From Candidatus Methanogaster sp. UBA203 (GTDB lineage Archaea; Halobacteriota; Methanosarcinia; Methanosarcinales; Methanogasteraceae), in assembly GCA_002503595.1 (NCBI GenBank), contig DASC01000135.1, positions 1 through 64,000 on the forward strand: DNA of 64,000 bases, read 5' to 3'. The notes under the pieces are model-generated. The model saw nothing but the letters and a program-made list of their open reading frames with translations. It did not search any database and was not told where the DNA came from. The number at the start of each line of letters is the position of its first letter. The first letter of the stretch is position 1. Position numbers and translations under genes: made by a program. Below are positions 26,376 to 34,384 of the stretch, one piece after another.

Positions 26376-26416
26376 TTAACGAATATTTAAGTTTTTCGTT
26401 ATCTTGACTTAACGAA
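26376..26416 (-). promoter_or_regulatory. TTAACGAA boxes at the AAA_14 ATPase promoter
   Basis: TTAACGAA occurs at 26376-26383 and 26409-26416. An inverted TTCGTTA occurs at 26395-26401. Between them, on the minus strand, lies CTTAAATATTC, a plausible TATA box about 27 bases ahead of the start codon at 26360. The arrangement looks like an operator for a small DNA-binding regulator, perhaps the winged-helix part of the ATPase itself. No experimental support is visible. Confidence 0.4.
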
Positions 26417-26642
26417 CACTTATGAAATCGACGCTCAGATTTAAGTATCATGACGACTCCATTGCGAATGCATGAAACCCACGCGGTCCATAAGGCAGTC
26501 TTGCAATATCCCCATTGGTATGGTTACTGATGAACTTGATCTTAAGTGCAACGGTAAGATGAGTTGCAGGAAATCGCCATGTGTAGGCTCCGGACTTAAG
26601 TGCGGGGTATAGTGACTGGGACTGAAAGGAGGTAATAAATAA

Positions 26643-27830
26643 ATGAGTATAAAAGTAGGCAACATAATGAGCATATTGCTCGTGGTGATGTGCGTTACAG
26701 GTTTATCTGTAGCAGCACCAACAACACTCGGACCAATTGGAACACAAGCAACGATAGCAGATTTTACAGAAGGTGGACACTTGGAGCCAGATTTCGGTGT
26801 TAACTTTATGGCAGAATGGTGGTACCTAGATGGAGCTGCAAGGTTGGTCGCATCTGATGGCGAAAAACGAGATATAGGGTTCTTTGTTATCATGTCACAC
26901 CAGGAATCTCCTGTGTTTGATAGTCCGGATCCATCTTCCACGCAACTCTCTCATCTAATTACTTCCTATGGAATATATTTTGACGATGGCACAACGATCT
27001 TCAATTATAATGAGACCTACGTTCCACAAGCCATTGTTGGTGATTACATAGCCCTATGGACACCTTATGTAAACTACACATACCCGGATCCTTATGACTT
27101 GAAGAGATTTTATGGCTCAGCACGCCCGGGGTATAACTTAGATTACATATCCGATGATATAGTCATGGATCTGTTCTTCCAGACAAATAATGACAAGACA
27201 ATAGATCAGGCGGATATACCTCTTAACTTCACCACATACGAACATTCGTATGGCACTCTCCACGGTTCGATAATTCTGGACGGCAAAAGATACGATGTCA
27301 CTCAAGCCGAAGGATACATGGATCACATGATTCCTATTGGCGATCGTCCATTGCCAATGTGTACATGGCCAATGTCTATGCATGGATGGACTTGGTTCGA
27401 AGTGACAACAAAGAAGTACCAAGCTGTTACTTATGCCGTCAGGAGTCTGGATGATGGTTACGAGAATTATTCGTATAAACACCTGACATTGCTGAACAAG
27501 CATAATGGAAAGGTGCTTGCAGAGTACTCTGGTAATGATATAACGATCACAGAAACTGGTTGGATAAATGAGCCTGTGTACAACAGGAAAAGACCGTCTG
27601 TGACTGTATTCTCAGCCTCCGATCTGAATATCGCCATTAATGCCGAAAACGTGATCTATTTCAATCAATCCCATCCTGGTCCTACTAATCCTATTGGATT
27701 TGTCGATTTCATGGCTTTTCAACCCGACAGTGCAACGATCCAATACAAGGGTAATATTGAGGAAGGAAGCGCGTTCTATGAGTATTTAGTTTCGGACATT
27801 GGAGCGCTGTTGTTTCCTCAAACGGTTTAA
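26643..27830 (+). CDS. Secreted CrtC/AttH-type lipocalin-like protein
   Basis: The 395-residue protein has a cleavable signal peptide (hydrophobic core about residues 8-24). Two lipocalin-like domains follow in the manner of CrtC (hydroxyneurosporene synthase) and AttH proteins. FMAEWWYLDGAARL opens the first near residue 53, and the second shows YDVTQAEGYMDHMIPIGD with GWTWFEV. The family includes carotenoid hydratases, but most members have unknown ligands. Several N-x-S/T sites are present. A strong GGAGGT lies before ATG 26643. Export suggests binding of a hydrophobic compound outside the cell. Confidence 0.75.
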   Translation: MSIKVGNIMSILLVVMCVTGLSVAAPTTLGPIGTQATIADFTEGGHLEPDFGVNFMAEWWYLDGAARLVASDGEKRDIGFFVIMSHQESPVFDSPDPSSTQLSHLITSYGIYFDDGTTIFNYNETYVPQAIVGDYIALWTPYVNYTYPDPYDLKRFYGSARPGYNLDYISDDIVMDLFFQTNNDKTIDQADIPLNFTTYEHSYGTLHGSIILDGKRYDVTQAEGYMDHMIPIGDRPLPMCTWPMSMHGWTWFEVTTKKYQAVTYAVRSLDDGYENYSYKHLTLLNKHNGKVLAEYSGNDITITETGWINEPVYNRKRPSVTVFSASDLNIAINAENVIYFNQSHPGPTNPIGFVDFMAFQPDSATIQYKGNIEEGSAFYEYLVSDIGALLFPQTV

Positions 27831-27939
27831 AATAAAGGAAGATGCAAAATATATATAAAAATTGGAAAAAGCTACAGTATTTGTAGCAACGTCTGCGGCA
27901 GCTATCGGCTTCGGATGAACGTGTGCCAACCCAACCACA

Positions 27940-29361
27940 ATGACACAGAATAACACCCCCCGAGTACTCATCGCTGCTGACCGGTCATCTGCAGGAAAGA
28001 CCACGGTCTGCACCGGGATCATGGCTGCGCTTAGCAAGCATCTGGACGTGCAGCCGTTTAAGGTAGGTCTCGATTACATCGATCCGAGTTACCACACACT
28101 TGTATGCAAAAACAGGTGCAGGAACCTCGACGGCTACCTGATGACAGAGGACGCTGTGCTCGAGACGTTCTCACATGCGATGAATGATGGAAATGCAGAT
28201 TTAGCCATCATCGAGGGAGTTCGGGGGCTATACGAAGGATTCGAGGGATTAAGCGATCTTGGAAGCACGGCTCAGGTCGCAAAGGCACTGAAATGTCCTG
28301 TGATCCTCTTAATTGATGCGAGGAGCATCACACGAAGCGCAGCCGCGGTGGTCATGGGCTACAGGGCGTTTGATCCTGCGGTTGATATCAGGGGCGTGAT
28401 CCTCAACAAGATCGGAAGCAGAAGACACGCTGAAAAGGCGGTATCCGCTATCGAGCACTACACCGGCATCCCGGTCATCGGCACGGTTCCGAGAGACGAT
28501 GCCATGGGGCTTACGATGCGGCATCTGGGTCTGGTTCCTGTGAACGAGGGCAGGCAGTCCCCTGAATTTGATGGGCGCATCTCCAGGATAACAGAGATCG
28601 TTTCAGAGAACATCGACCTAACGCGGCTGACCGGTATCGCAGAGACTGCTGAACCGCTGGAGGTTGGAGAACCTTCAATCTTTGCGGGAGGTGGCACCAG
28701 CGGCAGGGCGAAGGTCAGGATCGGTGTTGCGCTTGACGAGGCGTTTAATTTCTATTATGCGGATAACATTGATCTTCTGAGGTTGCATGGCGCAGATATC
28801 GTCTATTTCAGTCCGCTCCATGACAGAGCACTCCCTGACGTGGACGGCATCTACATAGGCGGCGGCTATCCCGAACTCTTTGCAAGGGAACTCGAAGCGA
28901 ACAAGCGCATCCGGCAGAGCATACGAAAGGCATCATCGGAGGGCATGCCAATATACGGCGAGTGCGGCGGGCTGATGTATCTTGCAGAGCAGATCGTCAC
29001 GAAGAGCGGCATGCACGGGATGTCTGGCGAGACTTTTGAGATGGTCGGCGCAATCCCGGTCACGGTTGAGATGGGTGGCAAGGTTGTGAGTTACAATATC
29101 GGCTCGTTCACGACGGATACGCCGATCGGGGGAGTCGGCGACTCATTCAGGGGGCATGAGTTCCATCATTCGTCGGTCACGGATATTGGCGACGCCGCCT
29201 TTGCGATCCGGCTTACGCGCGGGGTCGGGATCAAAGATGGCTGGGACGGGATCATGGTCGAGAACACGCTTGCAGGATATGCACATCTCCACGCATGTTC
29301 GTACCTGCGGTTTGCTGAGGCGTTTGTCGATGCGTGCCTGTACGGGATGTGTCCCAGTTAA
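27940..29361 (+). CDS. cfbB: Ni-sirohydrochlorin or cobyrinate a,c-diamide synthase (CfbB/CbiA)
   Basis: The 473-residue ATP-dependent amidotransferase converts carboxyl groups of Ni-sirohydrochlorin (coenzyme F430 route) or cobyrinate (cobamide route) into amides using glutamine. The N-terminal dethiobiotin-synthetase-like half has LIAADRSSAGKTTVCT and KVGLDYIDPSYHTLV. The C-terminal GATase half has GIYIGGGYPELFA, the cysteine in PIYGECGGLMYL near residue 345 and a late GHEFHHS. Family members of both functions are alike. Given Mmp10 in the same window, F430 synthesis is likely, but this is inference. The downstream gene converges with a four-base overlap. Confidence 0.88.
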   Translation: MTQNNTPRVLIAADRSSAGKTTVCTGIMAALSKHLDVQPFKVGLDYIDPSYHTLVCKNRCRNLDGYLMTEDAVLETFSHAMNDGNADLAIIEGVRGLYEGFEGLSDLGSTAQVAKALKCPVILLIDARSITRSAAAVVMGYRAFDPAVDIRGVILNKIGSRRHAEKAVSAIEHYTGIPVIGTVPRDDAMGLTMRHLGLVPVNEGRQSPEFDGRISRITEIVSENIDLTRLTGIAETAEPLEVGEPSIFAGGGTSGRAKVRIGVALDEAFNFYYADNIDLLRLHGADIVYFSPLHDRALPDVDGIYIGGGYPELFARELEANKRIRQSIRKASSEGMPIYGECGGLMYLAEQIVTKSGMHGMSGETFEMVGAIPVTVEMGGKVVSYNIGSFTTDTPIGGVGDSFRGHEFHHSSVTDIGDAAFAIRLTRGVGIKDGWDGIMVENTLAGYAHLHACSYLRFAEAFVDACLYGMCPS

Positions 29362-29729
29362 CATATAAGCAGTTTTATAATTAAACCGACCACCACCGAA
29401 TAAGTGACATTAACCATTGTCCCTGCAAGAAAGAATAAGGAATTTTTAGCCATATCGTCTCTGCGAACTATGGTTTTTGCAGCGAATATCACCGACAGCG
29501 CTGTATATGCGTCCAGAATCACAAAGGTAAGTATCAACAGATTTTCACATTTCCCGATTATAAAACCAGTATCACGCGCTTCCTTGCCAATTTTTCGGCT
29601 TATGGGTTCTCCTGAGATCTTAGACAGGATGTAGTTCACTACGATCCCGCTTGTAGCAAGTAAAACGACATATCCGCCTACAAGGATGGCTGTTTCGGTT
29701 GGGTTTATGTGTTCGATCATCATCTGCAT
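29358..29729 (-). CDS. Small four-helix membrane protein linked to the SatD-like gene
   Basis: The 123-residue protein is almost wholly hydrophobic, with three or four membrane segments and a short basic loop (ISRKIGKEARDT). I do not recognise a named family. It starts 14 bases after the SatD-like gene on the same strand, so both are likely one transcript. SatD proteins elsewhere are often followed by a small membrane protein of the DUF3307 type. This one may be a functional analogue or a distant member. Confidence 0.6.
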   Translation of the reverse strand: MQMMIEHINPTETAILVGGYVVLLATSGIVVNYILSKISGEPISRKIGKEARDTGFIIGKCENLLILTFVILDAYTALSVIFAAKTIVRRDDMAKNSLFFLAGTMVNVTYSVVVGLIIKLLIC

Positions 29730-29743
29730 TCCATTCCCAATGT

Positions 29744-30376
29744 TTAACGGTAATTACGCAGCACAAGACTTAAATTTTCTTCAATCGTCTTGATCTCCTT
29801 CCACATCGAACGGTTAAGTATCTTCGAGACTGCTTGCTGGGTTATTCCCAAATTTTCTGCCACAACGGATTGGTTTTTAGTTCGTTCGTATTCCCTGACT
29901 ACCTGATGCTGTCTTGCAGACCAATTTCGCTTCAGCAGCAAAATTAAATTGACCTGTCCGGCTACCCCCGTATCGATTGTCGTGTCGCCGACAGACATGT
30001 CGAAGATCAATTTTGAGCTTTTGAGTCTATGCAACATGTCTGATGCTCTATGAAAGGCGGAGCCGTCCATCTTTGTTACGTTTCTGGTTTTTATGGCAGT
30101 ATCAATGTAATCAAAGACCAGCGCGAAACGCATTGAATTTGGGTGAAGTTCTTCTGATATGGTGGCGATAATCCCATAAGCACTCGACATACTCGATAAC
30201 ACGCCCCCTATTTCGTCGATCCCTTTTAAAATTTTGAAATCTGCGTATATATCCTCTGCGTACAGGGCATTTATTTTTTTACAAGTTTCCTCAACTTTAT
30301 TTTGAAAATCCTCCCGATCGCTTATCCGGCGGGAGTGGACAACATCGCCCAACAGCACGTAGAGCTTCTGTTTCAT
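29744..30376 (-). CDS. SatD-like protein with C-terminal helix-turn-helix
   Basis: The 210-residue protein starts with the SatD-type strand LYVLLGDVVHSRRISDR and continues with a FKILKGIDEIGGVLSSM segment. It ends in a sigma-70-r4/MerR-like helix-turn-helix (ENLGITQQAVSKILNRSMW). SatD proteins are small conserved proteins of unclear role. The ending predicts DNA binding. The ATG at 30376 is chosen because a TATA-like TTTATAT lies about 25-30 bases upstream, which suits a leaderless message; ATGs at 30397 and 30433 would fall inside or upstream of the promoter. Palindromes at 30421-30482 sit right upstream, so autoregulation is likely. Confidence 0.7.
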   Translation of the reverse strand: MKQKLYVLLGDVVHSRRISDREDFQNKVEETCKKINALYAEDIYADFKILKGIDEIGGVLSSMSSAYGIIATISEELHPNSMRFALVFDYIDTAIKTRNVTKMDGSAFHRASDMLHRLKSSKLIFDMSVGDTTIDTGVAGQVNLILLLKRNWSARQHQVVREYERTKNQSVVAENLGITQQAVSKILNRSMWKEIKTIEENLSLVLRNYR

Positions 30377-30397
30377 AGTTTGTGATATGTCAGCCAT

Positions 30398-30482
30398 CAC
30401 ATATAAAAACAACCTGCATTGGTTGTAATCCATTATACAACCGTATAAGTCGTAATCTATGATACAACCATATCAGTTGTAT
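30398..30482 (-). promoter_or_regulatory. Promoter with a cluster of GTTGTA palindromes
   Basis: On the minus strand GTTTTTATATGTG (30398-30410) gives a TATA box for the SatD-like gene. Upstream lie three related dyads. GGTTGTA-N8-TACAACC (30421-30442) is perfect. TACAAC-N7-GTCGTA (30436-30454) is one base off. ATACAAC-N7-GTTGTAT (30462-30482) is perfect. The first half-site of the second shares bases with the first. Regular spacing about one to two helical turns apart is what cooperative operator binding needs. Confidence 0.65.
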
Positions 30483-30521
30483 GTGCGTGCCTGTAATGAA
30501 CCTGAGCCAGATCCAGGGTGA

Positions 30522-32132
30522 TCACAGCCCCCACATCTCAAACCCGATGACCGGCTGGTCCAGCCCGAAGTTCAGTATCACCCCGGGATGCACCTCTCCA
30601 AAGACTCCGGCACGCCTGCCGCCAGCGATGATGTCGGCACGCCTGCCCTTGATAAACGCAGGATCGTCTGACTCGGCGATCTCGTAAGCAACCACCCGTT
30701 CGTGCATCACAGCATCCACTATTGACCTGATCTCGCTGAAGTTCGCATGAGGGTCGATTGCGACCGCGGCAAGATGCACATCATTCCTGCCAAACGTGAC
30801 CACATCCCCAACCTCGAAGATGCGCTGCGGCAGTTCCCGGTGCTGGTTAAACGAGAGTATCTCAAGCAAGTTCGGAAGGATCGTCGTGCGCAGCATCGTC
30901 TGCTCTATTGTGATCGGGTGCATGACCTGTGTGGCGCTTGTGTGCGGTCTCTGCATCTTCTCGAAATGCACGGTCTCGCTTGTTAGCGTAAACGGCATGA
31001 CCTCGTAAAAACCAAGCCCCACCATGATATCGCGAAGACCCGCCTTTGCGAGGGATACGGGATGCTCTTCTCCGATGGTCATCGTCTCAGGAAGCACCGG
31101 CGCGATATTTTCGTACCCATACCCGATCGCAACATCCTCGAATATGTCATAATCGTGCATGATGTCTGCACGGTACGCGGGCACGCTCACCTCGATCGCA
31201 TCGTCGGAGCGTGGCACTGCCCCAAAGCGCATCCTCATGAGGCACTGCATGACCTGGTCGCGGCTAATATTCAGCCCGAGCAGAGCGTTTGCACTCCTAA
31301 CCGAGATCCGGCGCGTCACGGGATTGAGGTTCGGCGTCGTGTATCCGGTCTCAGGCGCCTGTATCTTTACAGACTCGATCTTCCCGCCGCGTTCAGCAAG
31401 TGCGGTTGTTACGATGTTTAGTGCAACAGATACGGAGTTGTCCGTGCCGGTAACCTCAATGAACAGGTCTTTGGTATCGTCTCTCACGCGTGTCAGTGTC
31501 CCGTTGATGATTGGCGGAAATGATAGTACATTCCCAAGGGAATCAAGGATCAGAGGATATTTATCGAATTTTTCGACGAGATGTGCGAATTTGACCCCTT
31601 TCGGATGCTTCGTGAGAATCTCATCCATCGACATCGGGACATCGAAATCGAGAGGAATGAATTCGAAGGAAGGGTCTGCTGCGATGTATTCAAACGGCGG
31701 GGCCACACGGTCGAGATCGTGAACGCCGATCGATACCTTCGAGCGGTTGCGCCCGATTCCCCAGTGCAGATCCTCCTGCAGGCTCATCAGCGACTCTATG
31801 GAGTACTGGGTGAATTTGATATCCTTTACCACTGCACAGGCAAGATACGGGCGTATCCTTCCGATCTCGCGGTCGGATGCGATCGTAATCCCTGACTGCC
31901 CGACCTCGTACTTGGAAATGCCTGTTTCGATATCGAGAAACCCGCGCATAGCCCGGGCTACGCCTTCGACGCTGTAGAGGTCAGGGCGGTCAGGAAAGAA
32001 CTCGATATCCACGTAATCGTCATATACGCGCTCGATGTCGGCACCGATCATCGGGATGCGGCCCTGTATCGTATCCCGATCCGTCCCGATCAGATTCTCA
32101 AGATCGGTGTAATAGAGGGTGATTACTGGCAT
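30522..32132 (-). CDS. pheT: Phenylalanine-tRNA ligase beta subunit
   Basis: PheT is the large subunit of phenylalanyl-tRNA synthetase and carries the editing site and tRNA-binding parts. The 536 residues match archaeal/eukaryal-type Phe[18 protein letters not shown], then [11 protein letters not shown] and [12 protein letters not shown] in the B3/4 editing domain, then a B5 domain and the synthetase-like fold with [17 protein letters not shown] at the end. The PheS partner is not seen nearby. The ATG at 32132 gives the usual MPVITL-type N-terminus. It follows ccmC by 25 bases on the same strand and may be co-transcribed. Confidence 0.93.
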   Translation of the reverse strand: MPVITLYYTDLENLIGTDRDTIQGRIPMIGADIERVYDDYVDIEFFPDRPDLYSVEGVARAMRGFLDIETGISKYEVGQSGITIASDREIGRIRPYLACAVVKDIKFTQYSIESLMSLQEDLHWGIGRNRSKVSIGVHDLDRVAPPFEYIAADPSFEFIPLDFDVPMSMDEILTKHPKGVKFAHLVEKFDKYPLILDSLGNVLSFPPIINGTLTRVRDDTKDLFIEVTGTDNSVSVALNIVTTALAERGGKIESVKIQAPETGYTTPNLNPVTRRISVRSANALLGLNISRDQVMQCLMRMRFGAVPRSDDAIEVSVPAYRADIMHDYDIFEDVAIGYGYENIAPVLPETMTIGEEHPVSLAKAGLRDIMVGLGFYEVMPFTLTSETVHFEKMQRPHTSATQVMHPITIEQTMLRTTILPNLLEILSFNQHRELPQRIFEVGDVVTFGRNDVHLAAVAIDPHANFSEIRSIVDAVMHERVVAYEIAESDDPAFIKGRRADIIAGGRRAGVFGEVHPGVILNFGLDQPVIGFEMWGL

Positions 32133-32157
32133 GGTAGAGACTTAAGCGCGGTTGTAA

Positions 32158-32853
32158 TTAAGGATTACGAGAAGATGCGGATTCAGCAAGAGCGCGTTCA
32201 TTATCCATCCTGATAATGAGCAGCGAGAGGTATAATAATGTGTATGCAAATATATTAATGAGGAGCGTGTACACGATGATCGGGCTATCGATACCGCCGC
32301 CTTCGCCTGTCAGGTCGGGATGATACAACGGAGGCCAGAGTTTGATCGATAGGTAACTCATCGGCACAGCGACAAATGCGATGATTCCGAATACTGCCGA
32401 TGAGCGTGCACGGCTCTCTGACCCCATCGCACGCCGTAGCGTCACATACGCTACATACAGCAAAAACAAGATGAGTTGAAAGGTAAGGCGTGGAGTCCAG
32501 TCCCAGTAGATACCCCATGCTCCCTTTGCCCACATCATACCGCTCACGAGATTGAGAGCGCAGAAAACAGCGCCAATTTCAGCAGAAGATGCTGCAAGCA
32601 CATCCCATGTTATATGAGAGGTTTGGAGATACCTGATGCTCGCTACGAATACCAGGAAGAACGCCAGATATGAGACCCATGCGAGCGGGACATGGAAATA
32701 GAATATCCTGTAACTCTGGAGGATGTTTTCTCGTTCGGCATCGCTGAGTTCAGGTGAGAGCGGTGGAATGATCGATGGGCTCGTGAAGACCATATAGGTC
32801 GCCGCGATCAGGACTACAGCGGTTAGCAGGTAGAGTATCGTACGTTTATTCAT
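32158..32853 (-). CDS. ccmC: Cytochrome c maturation heme transporter CcmC
   Basis: CcmC is a membrane protein that handles heme on the outer face and loads it onto CcmE for c-type cytochrome assembly. The 231-residue protein has six membrane segments, histidines in FHVPLAWVS and the conserved WGIYWDWTPRL motif, followed by a late histidine in YHPDLTG. Its ATG at 32853 comes two bases after the stop of the small cysteine-containing gene upstream. No other ccm gene lies in the window. Heme-dependent cytochromes fit methylotrophic methanogens or alkane-oxidising archaea. Confidence 0.93.
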   Translation of the reverse strand: MNKRTILYLLTAVVLIAATYMVFTSPSIIPPLSPELSDAERENILQSYRIFYFHVPLAWVSYLAFFLVFVASIRYLQTSHITWDVLAASSAEIGAVFCALNLVSGMMWAKGAWGIYWDWTPRLTFQLILFLLYVAYVTLRRAMGSESRARSSAVFGIIAFVAVPMSYLSIKLWPPLYHPDLTGEGGGIDSPIIVYTLLINIFAYTLLYLSLLIIRMDNERALAESASSRNP

Positions 32854-32855
32854 AT

Positions 32856-32996
32856 TTACAGGTAAGCCATCCATTCAGCCATCGAGTACTCGAATCCTTC
32901 CATCAATTCGAAATCGACCTCCCCGAGCGGCAGGGGTTCGTTCTTGCACGATCTTGCAGTTCCACATTGTTTGTAGCATGCCATGCATGGTTCCAT
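32856..32996 (-). CDS. Small cysteine-containing protein preceding ccmC
   Basis: A 46-codon frame from ATG 32996 encodes CMACYKQCGTARSC near its start, i.e. four cysteines in 14 residues, and an acidic tail. A clear TATA box (TTTAATATAT, centred near 33020) lies about 25 bases before the ATG, and the stop is two bases before the ccmC start. The promoter, spacing and lack of overlap with ccmC argue for a real gene. The cysteines could bind a metal, an Fe-S cluster or heme. The family is unknown to me. Confidence 0.55.
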   Translation of the reverse strand: MEPCMACYKQCGTARSCKNEPLPLGEVDFELMEGFEYSMAEWMAYL

Positions 32997-33103
32997 GAAA
33001 GTTGGTACGGCACCGGATATATTAAACGCTTGGGTGCGGCGGCGAGTCGTGAACCACCATCCTGATAACAACATTTATATACCACTACGCAATAATAATC
33101 ACC

Positions 33104-33232
33104 ATGGACGATATTGATCAGTCACTGGTCTACTTCGTATGCGGTGTGTGTGGGTTCACATTCCAGTCAGATCCGAACTTCATTCCGGTCACCTGTCCGC
33201 AGTGTGGGAGCGAGAATGTCGCGCGGACCTGA
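33104..33232 (+). CDS. Small zinc-ribbon protein
   Basis: A 42-codon frame has two CxxC pairs, FVCGVCGF and TCPQCGSEN, typical of a rubredoxin-like zinc ribbon. ATTTATATACC (33072-33082) lies about 25 bases before ATG 33104, the normal archaeal promoter distance, and diverges from the ccmC-side promoter. Tiny zinc-ribbon proteins are frequent in methanogens and often have unknown roles. The gene ends 15 bases before the convergent rpoA2. Confidence 0.75.
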   Translation: MDDIDQSLVYFVCGVCGFTFQSDPNFIPVTCPQCGSENVART

Positions 33233-33247
33233 AATAGAACTATAAAC

Positions 33248-34384
33248 TCACGCAGGCGGCTTTGCGACCAGATGCACATCCCCGGTTCCGAGATTGATCG
33301 GCTGCCCGACGATTACGTTCTCGGTGACACCGCTTAACTCATCGATATCGCCGCGTATGCCGGCATCGATCAGGTGATTCACAGTCACCTCGAATGCAGC
33401 CCGAGCGAGGATGCTTGCCTTCTCGCCGGATAGCCCGTGCCTTCCGATCTGCTTGACCTCTCCGTCGCAGGTCATCATGTCTGCTGCAAGCATGATATGT
33501 TTTACATCCACGTTTAACCCCTGTTCGCGCAGTGTCTCCATGATCTCCTTAATGATCGAGTTTCTGGCAGCCTCGATCCCGAAGACCTCGCACATCTCGC
33601 CTGGGTGGTTGGAGGTCGTTCGGGCAGGGTCGACACCCTCGATATCGAGAACCTCCTGAAGTGCCGTGCCTTCGGTATAGAGCACGTATTCAGAACCTTC
33701 CTTCTGTATAACCACCCTTGGGATCGCCTCAATGCCTTTGATCAATACTTTCTTAAGATTCCTGCCCAACTGCACCAGGGAACCAAGATTGGACTCCTTA
33801 GGACTGAGTATGAGCGTGTACCCCTCCACCTCGATCGGGATCTTTAGTTTGGCTTCGAGTTTTTCGATGATGTCGGATAGTGTCAGGTCTCGTTCATACA
33901 GGGTATCCTCATCCACTTCGATTAAGATCACCAAATTTGCGCGGTCTGTAATAATTCCACCCAGATCGGGGATTGTCGTCTTCTGGACCTCCCATGCGAC
34001 AGCCTGAGCTTTCTTCTTGCTTGCGCCGTCTCTCAGGTACACGGCCATCACCGGTGTACTCGGGTTCTTTCGCGCATCAAGGATCTCGATCAATCTCGGG
34101 AGCCCGAGCGTTACGTTGATCTCGGCGACACCGGCATAATGAAAGGTACGCATCGTCATCTGTGTACCGGGTTCGCCTATCGACTGCGCGGCGACCACGC
34201 CGACCGGATCGCACGGCTCGATGCAAGCAGCCGCATACCCGCCCATAACATGGTCGATGATATCATCCAGTTGTTTCCTGGTCGGTTTGACTTCCAGGAG
34301 TTCCCCTCGCAGGGTATCCTTGATCTTTGGCGGCAATGAGAGCACACTTACACTCTTCTCGATACTATCTGCCGTTACGGTCAT
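33248..34384 (-). CDS. rpoA2: RNA polymerase subunit A'' (Rpo1C)
   Basis: The A'' subunit supplies the C-terminal third of the largest RNA polymerase subunit, with the trigger loop and part of the jaw. The 378 residues hold [21 protein letters not shown] near residue 65, the trigger-loop start, and [38 protein letters not shown] lies near the end. Its start overlaps the stop of rpoA1 by ATGA, as is usual in archaea. Downstream genes often found in archaea (rpl30e, nusA) are missing here; a divergent zinc-ribbon gene follows instead. Confidence 0.97.
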   Translation of the reverse strand: MTVTADSIEKSVSVLSLPPKIKDTLRGELLEVKPTRKQLDDIIDHVMGGYAAACIEPCDPVGVVAAQSIGEPGTQMTMRTFHYAGVAEINVTLGLPRLIEILDARKNPSTPVMAVYLRDGASKKKAQAVAWEVQKTTIPDLGGIITDRANLVILIEVDEDTLYERDLTLSDIIEKLEAKLKIPIEVEGYTLILSPKESNLGSLVQLGRNLKKVLIKGIEAIPRVVIQKEGSEYVLYTEGTALQEVLDIEGVDPARTTSNHPGEMCEVFGIEAARNSIIKEIMETLREQGLNVDVKHIMLAADMMTCDGEVKQIGRHGLSGEKASILARAAFEVTVNHLIDAGIRGDIDELSGVTENVIVGQPINLGTGDVHLVAKPPA

